This document shows, in pieces, positions 19,086 through 31,182 of a stretch of 53,932 nt of DNA. Below the pieces are notes generated by a model. It was not told where the DNA came from. It saw only the letters and a program-made list of their open reading frames with translations, and searched no databases. This DNA comes from Gammaproteobacteria bacterium. Its GTDB lineage: Bacteria; Pseudomonadota; Gammaproteobacteria; GCA-001735895. The stretch covers positions 1 to 53,932 of the forward strand of contig JAUVCH010000013.1 in the NCBI GenBank assembly GCA_030595795.1, written 5' to 3'. Position numbers and translations under genes: made by a program. Positions within the stretch are counted from its first letter, which is position 1, and each line of letters starts with the position of its first letter.

Positions 19086-21092
19086 ATGTCATCACGTAGA
19101 ACGCTTGCCAATGCAATTAGAGCGTTGAGTATGGATGCCGTTCAAAAAGCCAATTCAGGTCACCCAGGTGCGCCGATGGGTATGGCCGATATAGCAGAAG
19201 TCCTCTATAACAGCTTTATGCGCCACAACCCGGCCAACCCTGACTGGATGGATCGTGATCGTTTCGTCATGTCTAACGGTCACGGTTCGATGCTGCCCTA
19301 TTCGCTGCTTCATTTAACCGGCTACGATGTCTCGATCGACGATTTGAAAAATTTTCGGCAACTGCATTCGAAAACACCTGGTCATCCTGAGCATGGCTAT
19401 GCTCCGGGTATCGAAACGACTACTGGCCCCCTCGGACAGGGTATTACTAATGGCGTCGGCATGGCGATTGCTGAGCGTGCGCTGGCGGCAGAATTTAACC
19501 GAGAAAACCACGACATCGTCGACCATCATACTTATGTGTTTATGGGTGACGGCTGTTTGATGGAAGGTATTTCCCACGAAGCCTGTTCCCTGGCCGGCAC
19601 ACTCGGTTTAGGCAAGCTAGTTGCTTTTTGGGACGACAATGGCATTTCCATCGACGGTGAAGTCGAAGGCTGGTTTAAAGATGATACCGCCAAACGTTTT
19701 GATGCTTACGGCTGGCATGTGGTTGAGGTCGATGGTCACGATGCCGATGCGATATATATTGCTATCGAAGCTGCCCGCGCGGTAACTGCGAAACCGTCGT
19801 TGATCTGCTGTAAAACGGTCATCGGCTACGGCTCGCCGAATAAAGCTGGCGGTCATAGTTGTCACGGTGCACCGCTGGGTGATGACGAAATCGCACTAAC
19901 TCGAATCGAACTGGGTTGGGAACATGAGCCGTTCGAGATACCAGATGAAGTTTATGGTGGTTGGGATCATCGTGCCGATGGACAATCAGAAGAAGAAAGC
20001 TGGAACGAGAGCTTTGCCGCGTATAAAGCCGAACACCCCGAACTCGCGTCTGAATTTGAACGACGAGTGAGTGGTGAATTACCGGCTAACTGGTCCGAAG
20101 CATCGCAGGCATTCATCAATGAAACCGACGAAGCGGCGGAAACCAAAGCCACGCGTCAGGCGTCGTTGGCCGCGATTGAAGCCTTCTCGGCACTGCTGCC
20201 AGAATTATTTGGGGGGTCAGCTGACCTGGGTTGTTCGAACCTCACCGAATGGTCGGGCTTCAAGGCTATGCGGGCGGAAACACCTGACAGCAACTACATC
20301 AATTATGGCGTACGTGAATTCGGCATGTCGGCGATGATGAACGGTATCGTCCTGCACGGCGGTTTTATCCCGTTCGGTGCAACCTTCCTGATGTTTTCTG
20401 AATACGCGCGTAATGCTTTGCGTATGGCGGCATTGATGAAGATACAGAGTATTTTCGTCTATACCCATGATTCGATTGGACTGGGTGAAGACGGCCCCAC
20501 GCACCAGGCCATCGAGCAAATCCCAACTTTACGAATGATCCCCAATATGCAGGTCTGGCGACCCTGCGATACGGTCGAATCTGCGGTGGCCTGGAAAGCG
20601 GCTATCGAATACCGAGAAGGTCCGAGCAGCCTGATTTTTTCCCGGCAGGGCTTACCGCATCAACCACGCAGTCCAGAACAAATCGAAGCAATTTCTCGTG
20701 GCGGTTATATTTTGAAAGACTGTGAGGACACTCCTGAGGCGATTATTATTGCCACTGGTTCGGAGGTTGAGCTGGCGATGAATGCGGCTACTTCGGAGGC
20801 GCTTACCGAGCGCAATATTCGCGTGGTCTCCATGCCCAGCACCAACGTGTTCGATCGACAATCGAAGGATTACCGAGAGTCAGTATTGCCGAGCAATATC
20901 ACTACTCGCGTCGCGGTCGAAGCGGCAGTTACTCAGGGCTGGTACAAATACGTTGGTCTCGATGGTGCGGTGGTTGGTATCGATACCTTCGGCGAATCGG
21001 CACCAGCGAAAGAGTTATTTGCCTATTTTGGCTTCACTGTGGAAAAAGTGATCGATGCGGTGAATCAGGTTAGCGATTTCGATGACCAATAG
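19086..21092 (+). CDS. tkt: Transketolase
   Basis: A 668-residue thiamine-diphosphate enzyme of the pentose phosphate (or Calvin) pathway, moving two-carbon units between sugar phosphates. Visible signatures are [49 protein letters not shown], the [22 protein letters not shown] cofactor region and [14 protein letters not shown]. Full length. It heads a plus-strand run tkt-gap-pgk-pyk; the same cluster is widespread in proteobacteria. Ribosome site CGGGAG precedes the ATG. Confidence 0.97.
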   Translation: MSSRRTLANAIRALSMDAVQKANSGHPGAPMGMADIAEVLYNSFMRHNPANPDWMDRDRFVMSNGHGSMLPYSLLHLTGYDVSIDDLKNFRQLHSKTPGHPEHGYAPGIETTTGPLGQGITNGVGMAIAERALAAEFNRENHDIVDHHTYVFMGDGCLMEGISHEACSLAGTLGLGKLVAFWDDNGISIDGEVEGWFKDDTAKRFDAYGWHVVEVDGHDADAIYIAIEAARAVTAKPSLICCKTVIGYGSPNKAGGHSCHGAPLGDDEIALTRIELGWEHEPFEIPDEVYGGWDHRADGQSEEESWNESFAAYKAEHPELASEFERRVSGELPANWSEASQAFINETDEAAETKATRQASLAAIEAFSALLPELFGGSADLGCSNLTEWSGFKAMRAETPDSNYINYGVREFGMSAMMNGIVLHGGFIPFGATFLMFSEYARNALRMAALMKIQSIFVYTHDSIGLGEDGPTHQAIEQIPTLRMIPNMQVWRPCDTVESAVAWKAAIEYREGPSSLIFSRQGLPHQPRSPEQIEAISRGGYILKDCEDTPEAIIIATGSEVELAMNAATSEALTERNIRVVSMPSTNVFDRQSKDYRESVLPSNITTRVAVEAAVTQGWYKYVGLDGAVVGIDTFGESAPAKELFAYFGFTVEKVIDAVNQVSDFDDQ

Positions 21093-21119
21093 ATTTGGCT
21101 AGTCCATTTTAATTTTTAA

Positions 21120-22142
<1,023 letters not shown>

Positions 22143-22252
22143 ATACCAGTTATGGCGTGACAGCATTACCTGCTGACACGCTGTCCTGCTGCCTCCCTCA
22201 CGGACACTCGCTGTCTGTCGAACCGTATTTATAAAATTAAGAGAATAGCCCA

Positions 22253-23452
22253 ATGTCCGTAATCAAAATGACCGATCTTGATCTTAGCGGTAAGCGCGTA
22301 CTCATCCGTCAGGATTTAAACGTGCCGGTCAAAGACGGTGTTGTGACCAGTGACCAGCGTATCAAGGCGTCGTTGCCTGCGATCCAGCATTGTATCGATG
22401 CCGGTGCCAGGCTAATGATTATGTCGCATCTTGGTCGACCGAGCGAAGGCCAGTCTGAGGCACAATATTCTTTACAGCCAGTCGCTAATTATTTGAGTCA
22501 ATCGCTTGGACGAAAAATTGCACTGGTAACCGACTATCTACAACAGGCACCCGAAATGGCCGATGGTGAAGTCGTTCTGCTCGAAAATGTCCGTTTTAAC
22601 AGTGGCGAAAAAGCCAATGATGAAACGCTCTCGAAGCAATATGCCGCTTTGTGTGATGTTTATGTAATGGACGCTTTTGGTACGGCGCACCGAGCCCAGG
22701 CATCTACCCACGGTGTGGGTCAGTTTGCTCCTGTTGCCTGTGCCGGCCCACTACTGGCTGGTGAGCTGGAAGCCCTGGGCAAGGCGCTCGATAATCCAAG
22801 AAGGCCGATGATGGCAATAGTCGGTGGCTCTAAAGTGTCAACCAAACTCACCGTGTTAGAGTCATTATCCGGTATTGTCGATCAACTGATACCTGGTGGC
22901 GGAATCGCCAACACTTTCATTGCTGCAGCGGGCTATAATGTGGGTAAGTCATTAGTAGAAGTCGATTTAATTCCCGAAGCCAAACGATTAATGCAACAGG
23001 CCAGAGATCAGGGGAAAGAGATTCCGGTGCCGACCGATGTAGTCTGTGGCAAGGAGTTTTCGGAACAGGCCGAAGCTGTGATCAAAGCCGTCGACGCGGT
23101 AGAAGATGATGATATGATATTTGATATAGGTCCGCAAACCGCAGGCCGGTTTGCAAAGATTATACAACAATCGGCTACCGTGGTCTGGAACGGACCGGTA
23201 GGTGTATTCGAGTTTGACCAGTTCGGTGAAGGTACGAAGACATTGGCACTGGCGATTGCCGAATCGGATACTTTCTCCATCGCAGGCGGGGGTGATACAT
23301 TAGCTGCAGTTGACAAATATGACATCACCGACCAAATTTCATATATTTCGACCGGTGGTGGCGCTTTTCTTGAATTTCTGGAAGGTAAACAGTTACCAGC
23401 TGTGGTTATGCTGGAGCAAAGGAAAATGGATTATGATAAAGGTAATGCGTAG
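22253..23452 (+). CDS. pgk: Phosphoglycerate kinase
   Basis: A 399-residue glycolytic kinase that converts 1,3-bisphosphoglycerate and ADP to 3-phosphoglycerate and ATP. Markers are [55 protein letters not shown], the hinge region [11 protein letters not shown] and the nucleotide loop GGGDTLAA. The 3' end overlaps the start of pyk by 20 nt, so translation of the two is linked. Confidence 0.97.
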   Translation: MSVIKMTDLDLSGKRVLIRQDLNVPVKDGVVTSDQRIKASLPAIQHCIDAGARLMIMSHLGRPSEGQSEAQYSLQPVANYLSQSLGRKIALVTDYLQQAPEMADGEVVLLENVRFNSGEKANDETLSKQYAALCDVYVMDAFGTAHRAQASTHGVGQFAPVACAGPLLAGELEALGKALDNPRRPMMAIVGGSKVSTKLTVLESLSGIVDQLIPGGGIANTFIAAAGYNVGKSLVEVDLIPEAKRLMQQARDQGKEIPVPTDVVCGKEFSEQAEAVIKAVDAVEDDDMIFDIGPQTAGRFAKIIQQSATVVWNGPVGVFEFDQFGEGTKTLALAIAESDTFSIAGGGDTLAAVDKYDITDQISYISTGGGAFLEFLEGKQLPAVVMLEQRKMDYDKGNA

Positions 23453-24887
23453 AACCAAAATCGTTGCCACGCTGGGCCCGGCTACCGAGTCTGATGAAGC
23501 CCTCGACTCGATAGTTAAGGCGGGTGTCGATGTTGTACGGCTCAATTTTTCGCACGGTAATCCCGATGATCATATAGCGCGGGCACAGAAAGTTCGAAAA
23601 ATCGGAGATGCGAATCAACGTTTCCTGGGAATCCTGGCTGATTTACAAGGGCCGAAAATTCGTATTGAACGATTTAAGAATGATACCATCGAGCTAAAAA
23701 CGGGTGATGATTTTTGCCTGAATGCGGACTGTGCTACCAATGATGGTGATCAGACTCAAGTTGGTATTACCTATAAACCTTTGCCTAACGACGTTGAGAA
23801 AGACAATGTTTTAGTACTCGATGATGGCAGAATTGTCCTCACTGTAATTTCGGTTGAAGGTAGCAAGATCAATTGCAATGTGCTGGTTGGCGGTGAACTT
23901 TCGAATAACAAGGGAATTAATCTAAAAGGTGGTGGTTTAACCGCCGAAGCACTAACCGAAAAGGACAAAATAGATATTAAAACGGCAGCAAAGCTCGATG
24001 CCGATTATCTCGCCGTCTCCTTCCCGCGTACGGCCGAAGACATACACACTGCACGTCGTCTATTACGCGAAGCAGGTGGCCACGGTGGTATTGTAGCGAA
24101 GATTGAGCGTGCCGAAGCGATTGATAATCTCGAGGCAATTATCGAAGCCTCCGATGCAATTATGATCGCGCGGGGTGATCTCGGTGTGGAAATGGGTGAT
24201 GCGAATTTGCCCGCGATACAGAAACGAATCATTAATCTGTCACGGAGCATGAATTGTGTGGTGATCACCGCGACGCAGATGATGGAATCCATGCGCGATA
24301 GCCCGATCCCGACCCGTGCAGAGGTTTTTGACGTCGCCAATGCTGTGCTTGATGGCACCGATGCAGTCATGCTTTCGGCCGAGACCGCAACGGGTGCATA
24401 TCCAGCTCTGACGGTTCAGTCGATGTCGGATATCTGCCTCAGTGCCGAAAAAGAAAAACGTGCAAGCGAATCCTCGCATCGATTAAATAGCACGTTTAGC
24501 CAGGTCGATGAAGCCATTGCGATGGCTACCATGTATACTGCTAACCACCTCAAGGTGCGTGCGATTGCATCGCTAACAGAATCGGGCTCGACCGCTTTAT
24601 GGATGTCGCGCATTAGTTCCGGTATTCCGATATATGCGCTATCACGTCACGAGGGAACCAATCGAAAAGTGAACCTGTACCGGGGCGTATTTCCGATTTA
24701 TTTTCCTACGGTGCACACCAACCATGCCGAAGCTAACCGGGAAGCAGTCGATTTGCTGAAAAAGCGAAACGTTGTCCAGGATGGTGACCATGTCGTTATC
24801 ACCAAGGGCGATTTAATGGGCACAGGTGGTGGAACCAATGCCATGAAAATTGTCGAAGTTGGGAATATGCCGAAGTTTGTGGGGTAA
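23433..24887 (+). CDS. pyk: Pyruvate kinase
   Basis: A 484-residue enzyme making pyruvate and ATP from phosphoenolpyruvate. [15 protein letters not shown] opens the barrel; [16 protein letters not shown], the active site [13 protein letters not shown] and the [11 protein letters not shown] motif follow. I chose ATG 23433 because AAAGG (23419-23423) lies 9 nt upstream; ATG 23445 is possible but its nearest AAAGG is only 2 nt away. In-frame starts further upstream lie deep inside pgk. The start inside pgk gives a 20-nt overlap. Confidence 0.95.
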   Translation: MIKVMRRTKIVATLGPATESDEALDSIVKAGVDVVRLNFSHGNPDDHIARAQKVRKIGDANQRFLGILADLQGPKIRIERFKNDTIELKTGDDFCLNADCATNDGDQTQVGITYKPLPNDVEKDNVLVLDDGRIVLTVISVEGSKINCNVLVGGELSNNKGINLKGGGLTAEALTEKDKIDIKTAAKLDADYLAVSFPRTAEDIHTARRLLREAGGHGGIVAKIERAEAIDNLEAIIEASDAIMIARGDLGVEMGDANLPAIQKRIINLSRSMNCVVITATQMMESMRDSPIPTRAEVFDVANAVLDGTDAVMLSAETATGAYPALTVQSMSDICLSAEKEKRASESSHRLNSTFSQVDEAIAMATMYTANHLKVRAIASLTESGSTALWMSRISSGIPIYALSRHEGTNRKVNLYRGVFPIYFPTVHTNHAEANREAVDLLKKRNVVQDGDHVVITKGDLMGTGGGTNAMKIVEVGNMPKFVG

Positions 24888-24888
24888 T

Positions 24889-26196
24889 GTGCGCTGGCTG
24901 GTAAAAAAACTTGAGGCGGTCACTGGGTATTTAAATAAAGGACTGCAGGGTGAATCGGAACCCACTTCTGAAAGTTACGACGAACTTGTAATCGAGAACG
25001 AACGATTACGTGAGCAAATCTCCCAAAAAACTACCAAACTAAAATTGTCTCAAAACAGGGCAAATATAGATAACCGTGCCAAGTCGGCTTTCCTGTCTTC
25101 AATGAGTCACGCTTTGCGCACGCCGTTGAACACTATTTTTGGGTTTTCACAAATTCTTGAATATGATTCGGATAACCCTCTCGAAGGCGAGCATCTAAAT
25201 TCGGTGCGCAATATTAAATGGGGTGCAGAGCATTTATTACAGTTGATCGAAGAAGTCATGGATCTGGCTGAAATTGAAGCAGGTAAAACCGAAATATCGA
25301 TTAAAAAAGTTTTGATCAATCGCAGCATTGAAGAAAGTATTACGCTGGTTAAGGCATTGGCGCAACAACGTGATATCACAATCCTGTTTCACGATCCGCA
25401 GGAGAAATATCAGGTATATGCCGATTTGACTCGTCTACGACATATTCTGCTCAATTTTTTATCAAATTCGGTTAAGTACGGAAACGATAATGGCGTCGTA
25501 GATATTCGATTGAGCGAAACGCCAGACAATTATCTACGTATCGAAATTGCAGATAATGGTATCGGTATCCCTGAAGATCGACAGCACGAATTGTTTCAAC
25601 CTTTCAACCGAATAGGCGCAGAAAATACTGATATTGAAGGTACCGGGATCGGCCTTTATGTCGCGAAAGAATTGTTGACCTTAATGGATGGTCGAATAGG
25701 TTTTAAAAACAATGCTGAACAGGGTTCAGTATTCTGGCTCGAACTTCCACTAGCCCCGGCGTCTGTTATGCCTGCTGAGGAAGGTGTGGCTTTACTACCT
25801 GATATTGTGACTGATTATTCGATGCTGTCGGGCCGAATTCTTTACGTCGAAGACAATTTAATGAACCTTGAGCTAATGCTGGGCATCGTCAGTCTATGCT
25901 CAGGGCTGACATTAATGTCAGCGCATAATGCGGAGCTAGGACTGGAGATGGCTAACAGGCATAACCCAAATATGATAATTCTAGATATTAATTTGCCTGG
26001 AATGAGTGGTTTTGAAGCCCTCAAAAAGCTGAAGGAAATGAATATCGTACCCGATATACCGGTGATAGCATTAAGCGCAGCGGACAGCAAGGAAGATGTC
26101 GCAAAAGGGCTGGAGGCCGGATTCCAGACATATCTCACCAAACCAATGGATGTTCAGGAAATTTTACAGGCTATTAAATCGGCGTTGGTGAATTAA
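24889..26196 (+). CDS. Hybrid sensor histidine kinase / response regulator
   Basis: A 435-residue soluble hybrid kinase. A short coiled coil (~25-60) is followed by a HisKA helix with SHALRTPLN, then N-box (LNFLSNSVKYG), G1 (DNGIGIP), F and G2 boxes (GTGIGLYVAKEL), then a receiver with Asp366 (ILDINLPGMSG) and a Lys in LTKPMD. No membrane segment or PAS domain is visible. The residue after the phospho-His is Ala; most HisKA proteins have Glu or Asp there. It starts at GTG 24889, one base after the pyk stop, so it is probably read through from the glycolytic genes. Signal and target are unknown. Confidence 0.85.
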   Translation: MRWLVKKLEAVTGYLNKGLQGESEPTSESYDELVIENERLREQISQKTTKLKLSQNRANIDNRAKSAFLSSMSHALRTPLNTIFGFSQILEYDSDNPLEGEHLNSVRNIKWGAEHLLQLIEEVMDLAEIEAGKTEISIKKVLINRSIEESITLVKALAQQRDITILFHDPQEKYQVYADLTRLRHILLNFLSNSVKYGNDNGVVDIRLSETPDNYLRIEIADNGIGIPEDRQHELFQPFNRIGAENTDIEGTGIGLYVAKELLTLMDGRIGFKNNAEQGSVFWLELPLAPASVMPAEEGVALLPDIVTDYSMLSGRILYVEDNLMNLELMLGIVSLCSGLTLMSAHNAELGLEMANRHNPNMIILDINLPGMSGFEALKKLKEMNIVPDIPVIALSAADSKEDVAKGLEAGFQTYLTKPMDVQEILQAIKSALVN

Positions 26197-27065
26197 TCCG
26201 GTGTAGATGACTTTCGAGTCAGGCTATAAGAAAAAATAGCGAGTCCAATCCAGATGCCCGCAAATCCTATCAGTCGGTGGCTGTCGAAGGATTCACCCAA
26301 AATAAAGATGCCGGACAGAAACTGCAAACTCGGCGTGACATAAAACAGAATACCCACCGTCGTCATAGGTAGCATACGAGTACCCGCTGTGAAAAATACT
26401 AGCGGCAGGATAGTTATCGGCCCACCCAGAATGAGTAACCAGTCGGTACTGATGTCGAGCTGTAAAAACACTGCCTGGCCCTGATAGTGAATCCAGAATA
26501 GCGTGCCGAACGTAAAGGGTAGCAGGATCAGGGTCTCGATGAATAATCCTGGAATCGCGTTGGTATCCATTGTTTTTCGCAGTAACCCATAAGCGGCAAA
26601 ACTAATACCGACAGCCAGGCCGACCCAGGGAATGGCAGAGGTGTTAAAAATATAATATAAAACACCGAGCGCCGCGAAAATAATCGCGATTGATTTTAAT
26701 TTATCGATGCGTTCTCGGAACATGAAAACGCCCGTTATCACGTTGAATATTGGTGTTAAGAAATAACCCATGCTGGCTTCGACTACGCGATGATTGGCGA
26801 CTGCCCAGATATATATACCCCAGTTGAAGCAAATTACCAGACTTGATATGGTAAGTAGCCGCATCGATGACCAGGATACAAGTGCCTGCGATACCTGAAG
26901 GCGGCGACGAGCGCTGATAGCGATCAGAAAAATTAACACCGGCATCGCCCAGAGCATCCGATGCAGCAAAACCTCTAGTGCCGGGACGTGGTTTAGTAAT
27001 GCCCAGTAGAGCGGGAAGAGACCCCAGCCGACATAGCCGGTGAGGATGATCAGGTAACCGCGCAT
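26193..27065 (-). CDS. rarD: RarD-type EamA transporter
   Basis: A 290-residue inner-membrane protein with about ten hydrophobic helices, beginning GYLIILTGYVGWGLFPLYWA and containing VEASMGYFLTPIFNVITGV, a RarD hallmark. RarD belongs to the drug/metabolite transporter superfamily; its substrate is not established. The 3' end overlaps the histidine kinase end by 4 nt on the opposite strand. It lies 9 nt downstream of bioD. Confidence 0.88.
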   Translation of the reverse strand: MRGYLIILTGYVGWGLFPLYWALLNHVPALEVLLHRMLWAMPVLIFLIAISARRRLQVSQALVSWSSMRLLTISSLVICFNWGIYIWAVANHRVVEASMGYFLTPIFNVITGVFMFRERIDKLKSIAIIFAALGVLYYIFNTSAIPWVGLAVGISFAAYGLLRKTMDTNAIPGLFIETLILLPFTFGTLFWIHYQGQAVFLQLDISTDWLLILGGPITILPLVFFTAGTRMLPMTTVGILFYVTPSLQFLSGIFILGESFDSHRLIGFAGIWIGLAIFSYSLTRKSSTPD

Positions 27066-27074
27066 ACCAGGTGA

Positions 27075-27740
27075 TTACCGACTAGCCAGAAAAACGCGAG
27101 GTAATGCCTGTTGGTGGTCGCAGTGAAAAACTGGATAGGCGCAATGAGGGACTAAATCCGCGACATTATCCATCTCCCTTTCATGCTCGATTTCGACTCG
27201 ATTGAGGATAACTGCAGCAATCGGAAGATGGCGACTTTCAACCGCCTGAATTGTCAACAATGCCTGATTCACTGCACCGACACGATCATTTACCACAATG
27301 ATGACTGGTAATTGTAAAGTGCTGGCCAGGTCGGCATTGAGACCATTTTCGGCGATTGGCGAGTAAAATCCACCAGCGCCTTCGACAAACAGAAGTTTTC
27401 TCTCGTCATCGAGCGAACAGGCTTCGATTAAATCTGTGATAAGTAGCTCTTTGCCTTCGAGCCGCGCTGCGCGATGCGGTGCCAGGGCGGCTTTAAATCG
27501 ATTGGCGGCAACCCGAGACATCGATTCGGCATTGTTATTGGCAGCGCTTAACTTCGATGCATCGGCGGCGATCAGCTGTCCGGTATCACCGGGCATACAG
27601 CCCGACTCAGCAGGTTTACGAACTTCAATTTCTGCTCCCAGCTCCCGCAATTGCCGAATCAGTTCGCAACCAATGTAAGTTTTACCGACATCGGTGTCGG
27701 ACCCGGTAATAAAATAACCGCTATTGTTGATATTAATCAT
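27075..27740 (-). CDS. bioD: Dethiobiotin synthetase
   Basis: A 221-residue P-loop enzyme that closes the ureido ring of dethiobiotin from diaminopelargonate, CO2 and ATP. The P-loop GSDTDVGKT is at ~13-21; KPAESGCMPGDTGQL, the FVEGAGGFYSPI motif and the closing DLVPHCAYPVF segment support it. The other biotin genes are not in the window, so bioD is separated from a bio operon here. It is divergent from rapA with a 112-bp spacer. Confidence 0.92.
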   Translation of the reverse strand: MININNSGYFITGSDTDVGKTYIGCELIRQLRELGAEIEVRKPAESGCMPGDTGQLIAADASKLSAANNNAESMSRVAANRFKAALAPHRAARLEGKELLITDLIEACSLDDERKLLFVEGAGGFYSPIAENGLNADLASTLQLPVIIVVNDRVGAVNQALLTIQAVESRHLPIAAVILNRVEIEHEREMDNVADLVPHCAYPVFHCDHQQALPRVFLASR

Positions 27741-27817
27741 GCGTGCATTTTCGACAAGAAAATCTATTTCTGCAAGCTATGTTTAACGCGAATTAGTCGA
27801 ACTTTTTATCGAGGCGT

Positions 27818-27826
27818 TGCTATAAT
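27818..27826 (+). promoter_or_regulatory. Extended -10 promoter of rapA
   Basis: TG-C-TATAAT (27818-27826) is a consensus extended -10 element, placed 26 nt before the rapA ATG, with AGGA as ribosome site. No good -35 hexamer precedes it, which is usual for extended -10 promoters. Start-site mapping would be needed to confirm it. Confidence 0.5.
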
Positions 27827-27852
27827 TTAACCCCGTTTAATCAGGAACCGCA

Positions 27853-30738
27853 ATGCAGGAATTTTCGATCGGTCAACGCTGGATTAGTGCGGCCGAGCTA
27901 CAACTTGGCCTTGGTATGGTAATCGAGATCGAACATCGCAGGGTCAGCATAATTTTTCCGGCGACTGCTGAAATTCGAACCTATGCAAGACAGAGTGCGC
28001 CACTGACTCGGGTAAGATTTAAGTCCGGCGACTGGGTTCAGAGTCAGTCCGACCAAATGATGCAGGTCATAGATCTACAAGAGTCGAACGGCTTAATCGT
28101 TTACCAATGCGAAGATGAGAATGGTGATCCTGTCGTTCTACCCGAAGGCAAGCTCAATAATTACCTGCAACTGAATCGTCCTGGCGAACGCCTTTTGAAT
28201 GGCCAGATTGATCGTAACAAATGGTTTTCTTTGCGCACAAAGGCGCGTCAAATTTCGAATACTTTATTGCAATCACCGATTTACGGCCTGGCCGGTTGTC
28301 GTACCAGCTTAATCGCGCATCAGATTTACATCGCCCACGAAGTCTCGCGTCGTTTTGCTCCGCGTGTATTACTCGCCGATGAAGTTGGACTAGGGAAAAC
28401 TATCGAAGCCGGACTGATTTTACACCAGCAATTATTGCTTGAACGAGCGCGACGTGTACTCATTGTGGTGCCTGAGTCACTAGTGCATCAATGGCTGGTA
28501 GAAATGGTGCGGCGTTTTAATCTGATGTTTAGCGTGTTCGACGAAAATCGTTGCGCAGCCGTCGAAGAAACCGACGAAGAAGGCCATCTTGGCAATGGAG
28601 ATAATCCGTTCCATAGTGAGCAATTGATCATCTGTAGCCTGCAGTTTCTGGTGAATCATCCCCGGCGTAGCGAACAGGCGTTACAGGGCGAATGGGATTT
28701 ACTGGTGGTCGATGAAGCGCATCATCTGGCCTGGTCGGCCGAATCGGTAAGTGCCGAATATAGTGTCGTCGAATCGCTGGCCAGTAAAGCGCCGGGATTG
28801 TTGCTGTTAACCGCTACACCCGAGCAGCTCGGCAAAGAAAGTCATTTCGCCCGTCTGCGGCTATTAGACCCGAATCGTTTTGGCGATCTCGATAGCTTTT
28901 TACAGGATGAATCGAGCTATGGTGAATTGGCCGATCTGGTTGAATCCCTGCAGCAGGAAGGCCCGTTAAAAGACGAGCAGTGGGAAATGTTGCAACAAAC
29001 GCTGGTTGAAGGCGATAATCAAAGTAGTCTCGACAGGCTGGTTAATGAAGATGAAGAATCTCGCGACGCGGCAAAGCTCGAACTCATCGAACATTTGCTC
29101 GACCGACATGGTACGGGCAGGGTGTTGTTTCGTAATACACGCCATGTGGTACAGGGCTTCCCCGAACGAGAAGTTAAGGCTTATGGGCTCCAGGCTGGTG
29201 AGGAATGGCACCAGGCCTGGGTAGATAACTCGCCAATGGCCGCTGATTTACAGTCATTATTGTCACCCGAACAGATCCCGGGTATGGAATCGAGCTGGGC
29301 AAACAGCGACCCTCGTATCGATTGGCTCGGTGAATTTCTGCGCGACTATAAGCATCGAAAAGTATTGGTGATAGCATCGAGTGCGGCTACTGCACTGAGT
29401 TTAGTCGAGCGCATTAAAATCAATCACGGCATTCGCGCTGCGGTATTTCACGAAGACATGAGCCTGGTTGAGCGTGATCGCGGTGCGGCAGATTTTGCCG
29501 ATCACGAAACCGGCGCGCAGGTGCTAATCTGTTCCGAAATCGGTAGTGAAGGACGTAATTTTCAATTCTCGCATCATCTGGTGTTATTCGACTTGCCGTT
29601 GAATCCTGATCTGCTCGAACAGCGTATTGGGCGGCTCGATCGCATCGGTCAAAATGCGGTGATTAATATTCATGTGCCTTATTTAAAGGCTAGCGCGCAG
29701 GCGGTCATGTTTCGTTGGTACGACGAGGGCATGAATGCCTTCCGACACACCTGTCCGGCGGGTCACTCGGTATTTATGCAAATGCAGAAGGCGCTTAGCC
29801 TTCACCTTAAAGACCCATCGCTAGCGATCGATGAATTTATCGACCAAACGGCGAGCTTGCACGATAAGTTAAATGAAGCCTTACAGCAGGGGCGTGATCG
29901 ACTGTTGGAATTCAACTCCTGTCGACCACAGGTCGCCGAGAGCTTAACCGATCAGGCCATGCAGCGTGATTTCGATCTCGATATTTTCAAATTTATGGAA
30001 AGAATCTACGACTGCTACGGTGTTGACAGCGAAATCCACGGGCCTGATAGCTGGGTGATTACGCCAGGCGATAATATGCTGACAAAAATGCCAGGTCTGC
30101 CCGATGACGGCATGACCGTGACCTATCGACGTAGCGTCGCACTGACGAACGAAGACTTACATTTTCTCAGTTGGGAGCATCCTTTCGTACGCAACGCGAT
30201 GGATTTAATTCTCAGCAGCGAGTTCGGTAACACCGCGCTGATAGCCATCAAATATTCCGGAGTGAAACCGGGGACTTTGCTCGTAGACTGCCACTTTTTG
30301 ATGGAGTTTGCCGATAACGCCAGCCTCAATGCGGCGCGTTATTTTCCCAATAGTAGTGTTGCCATCGTCCTCGATGAGCAGGGCAAGCAACACGGCCACA
30401 TACTGGATCGAGCAGTCATCAAACAATTGTTGCAGCGGGTGGACATTGATACTTCGCTAAAAATTATCAAGGCTCGACAAACCGAACTTGGCAACTTGCT
30501 AGCCAGCGCCGAATCTATCGCAGAACGGCAGGTAAGTGAACTGGTAGAGTCAGCCAGAGCGCGAGGTCAAAAAGTGCTGGGTAAGGAGCTAGATCGCTTA
30601 ACCGCGCTACAGCAAATTAACTCCAGTGTTCGCGATGAGGAAATTGAGTTTTTCCGAGAACAACTGAAATCGTTTGAAATCTCACTGAGTCATGCGCGAC
30701 TTCGCCTGGATGCGGTTCGAGTTATGGTAGCGATCTAG
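27853..30738 (+). CDS. rapA: RNA polymerase-associated ATPase RapA
   Basis: A 961-residue Swi2/Snf2 protein that binds RNA polymerase and helps recycle it. The N-terminal region starts FSIGQRWISAAELQLGLGMV (RapA Tudor-like domains). Walker A is ADEVGLGKTIEAG (~residue 178), the Walker B/DEAH box is VVDEAHHLAW (~288), and the helicase C motifs include QRIGRLDRIGQ (~600). The C-terminal ~300 residues are the RapA-specific part. Length matches the 968-residue E. coli protein. Confidence 0.96.
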   Translation: MQEFSIGQRWISAAELQLGLGMVIEIEHRRVSIIFPATAEIRTYARQSAPLTRVRFKSGDWVQSQSDQMMQVIDLQESNGLIVYQCEDENGDPVVLPEGKLNNYLQLNRPGERLLNGQIDRNKWFSLRTKARQISNTLLQSPIYGLAGCRTSLIAHQIYIAHEVSRRFAPRVLLADEVGLGKTIEAGLILHQQLLLERARRVLIVVPESLVHQWLVEMVRRFNLMFSVFDENRCAAVEETDEEGHLGNGDNPFHSEQLIICSLQFLVNHPRRSEQALQGEWDLLVVDEAHHLAWSAESVSAEYSVVESLASKAPGLLLLTATPEQLGKESHFARLRLLDPNRFGDLDSFLQDESSYGELADLVESLQQEGPLKDEQWEMLQQTLVEGDNQSSLDRLVNEDEESRDAAKLELIEHLLDRHGTGRVLFRNTRHVVQGFPEREVKAYGLQAGEEWHQAWVDNSPMAADLQSLLSPEQIPGMESSWANSDPRIDWLGEFLRDYKHRKVLVIASSAATALSLVERIKINHGIRAAVFHEDMSLVERDRGAADFADHETGAQVLICSEIGSEGRNFQFSHHLVLFDLPLNPDLLEQRIGRLDRIGQNAVINIHVPYLKASAQAVMFRWYDEGMNAFRHTCPAGHSVFMQMQKALSLHLKDPSLAIDEFIDQTASLHDKLNEALQQGRDRLLEFNSCRPQVAESLTDQAMQRDFDLDIFKFMERIYDCYGVDSEIHGPDSWVITPGDNMLTKMPGLPDDGMTVTYRRSVALTNEDLHFLSWEHPFVRNAMDLILSSEFGNTALIAIKYSGVKPGTLLVDCHFLMEFADNASLNAARYFPNSSVAIVLDEQGKQHGHILDRAVIKQLLQRVDIDTSLKIIKARQTELGNLLASAESIAERQVSELVESARARGQKVLGKELDRLTALQQINSSVRDEEIEFFREQLKSFEISLSHARLRLDAVRVMVAI

Positions 30739-30741
30739 CGT

Positions 30742-31182
30742 TTACTGGCTCTGTTTCAGCAGATCGGGCAATATTTCAATGACGTGGTCATAACCGCGAA
30801 CGCCTAATCCCGCCACAACTGCATGTACCGTTGGAGAGACATACGAAATATGTCGGAATGATTCGCGTAAATGCGGATTAGAAATATGCAGTTCAATTTT
30901 GTAGCCAGAATAGGCTCTCAGTGCGTCATGGATTGCAACAGAAGTATGCGTGTAGGCGCCAGCATTGATAACAATGGCATCAACCTCGTTAATAGCCTCC
31001 TGAATCCAGTCGACGATTGTCCCTTCATGATTGGACTGTCTAAACTCAACGTCCATCCCGCGTTGCTTGCCTAGTTGCTGGCAACGTTTGGCTATGTCTT
31101 CGAGAGTATCACTACCATAAATTTCGGGTTCGCGCGTTCCGAGGAGGTTCAGATTTGGGCCGTTAATCACCAATATTTTCAT
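30742..31182 (-). CDS. aroQ: Type II 3-dehydroquinate dehydratase
   Basis: A 146-residue shikimate pathway enzyme that dehydrates 3-dehydroquinate. It has the full type II signature: ILVINGPNLNLLGTREPEIYG with catalytic Arg and Tyr, FRQSNHEGTIVDWIQEA, INAGAYTHTSVAIHDAL and the catalytic His in ELHISNPHLRESFRHIS. In many gammaproteobacteria aroQ precedes accB-accC; here it does not. It overlaps the upstream AroQ-like gene by 4 nt on the same strand. Confidence 0.96.
   Translation of the reverse strand: MKILVINGPNLNLLGTREPEIYGSDTLEDIAKRCQQLGKQRGMDVEFRQSNHEGTIVDWIQEAINEVDAIVINAGAYTHTSVAIHDALRAYSGYKIELHISNPHLRESFRHISYVSPTVHAVVAGLGVRGYDHVIEILPDLLKQSQ

Noticed and set aside
23310..23432. N-terminal extension of pyruvate kinase
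   Set aside because: The extra 41 codons lie inside pgk in another frame and have no equivalent in the family.
30711..30725. GATGCGGTTCGA within rapA as a third REP copy
   Set aside because: Only half a stem and no GTAG head; it encodes conserved RapA residues.
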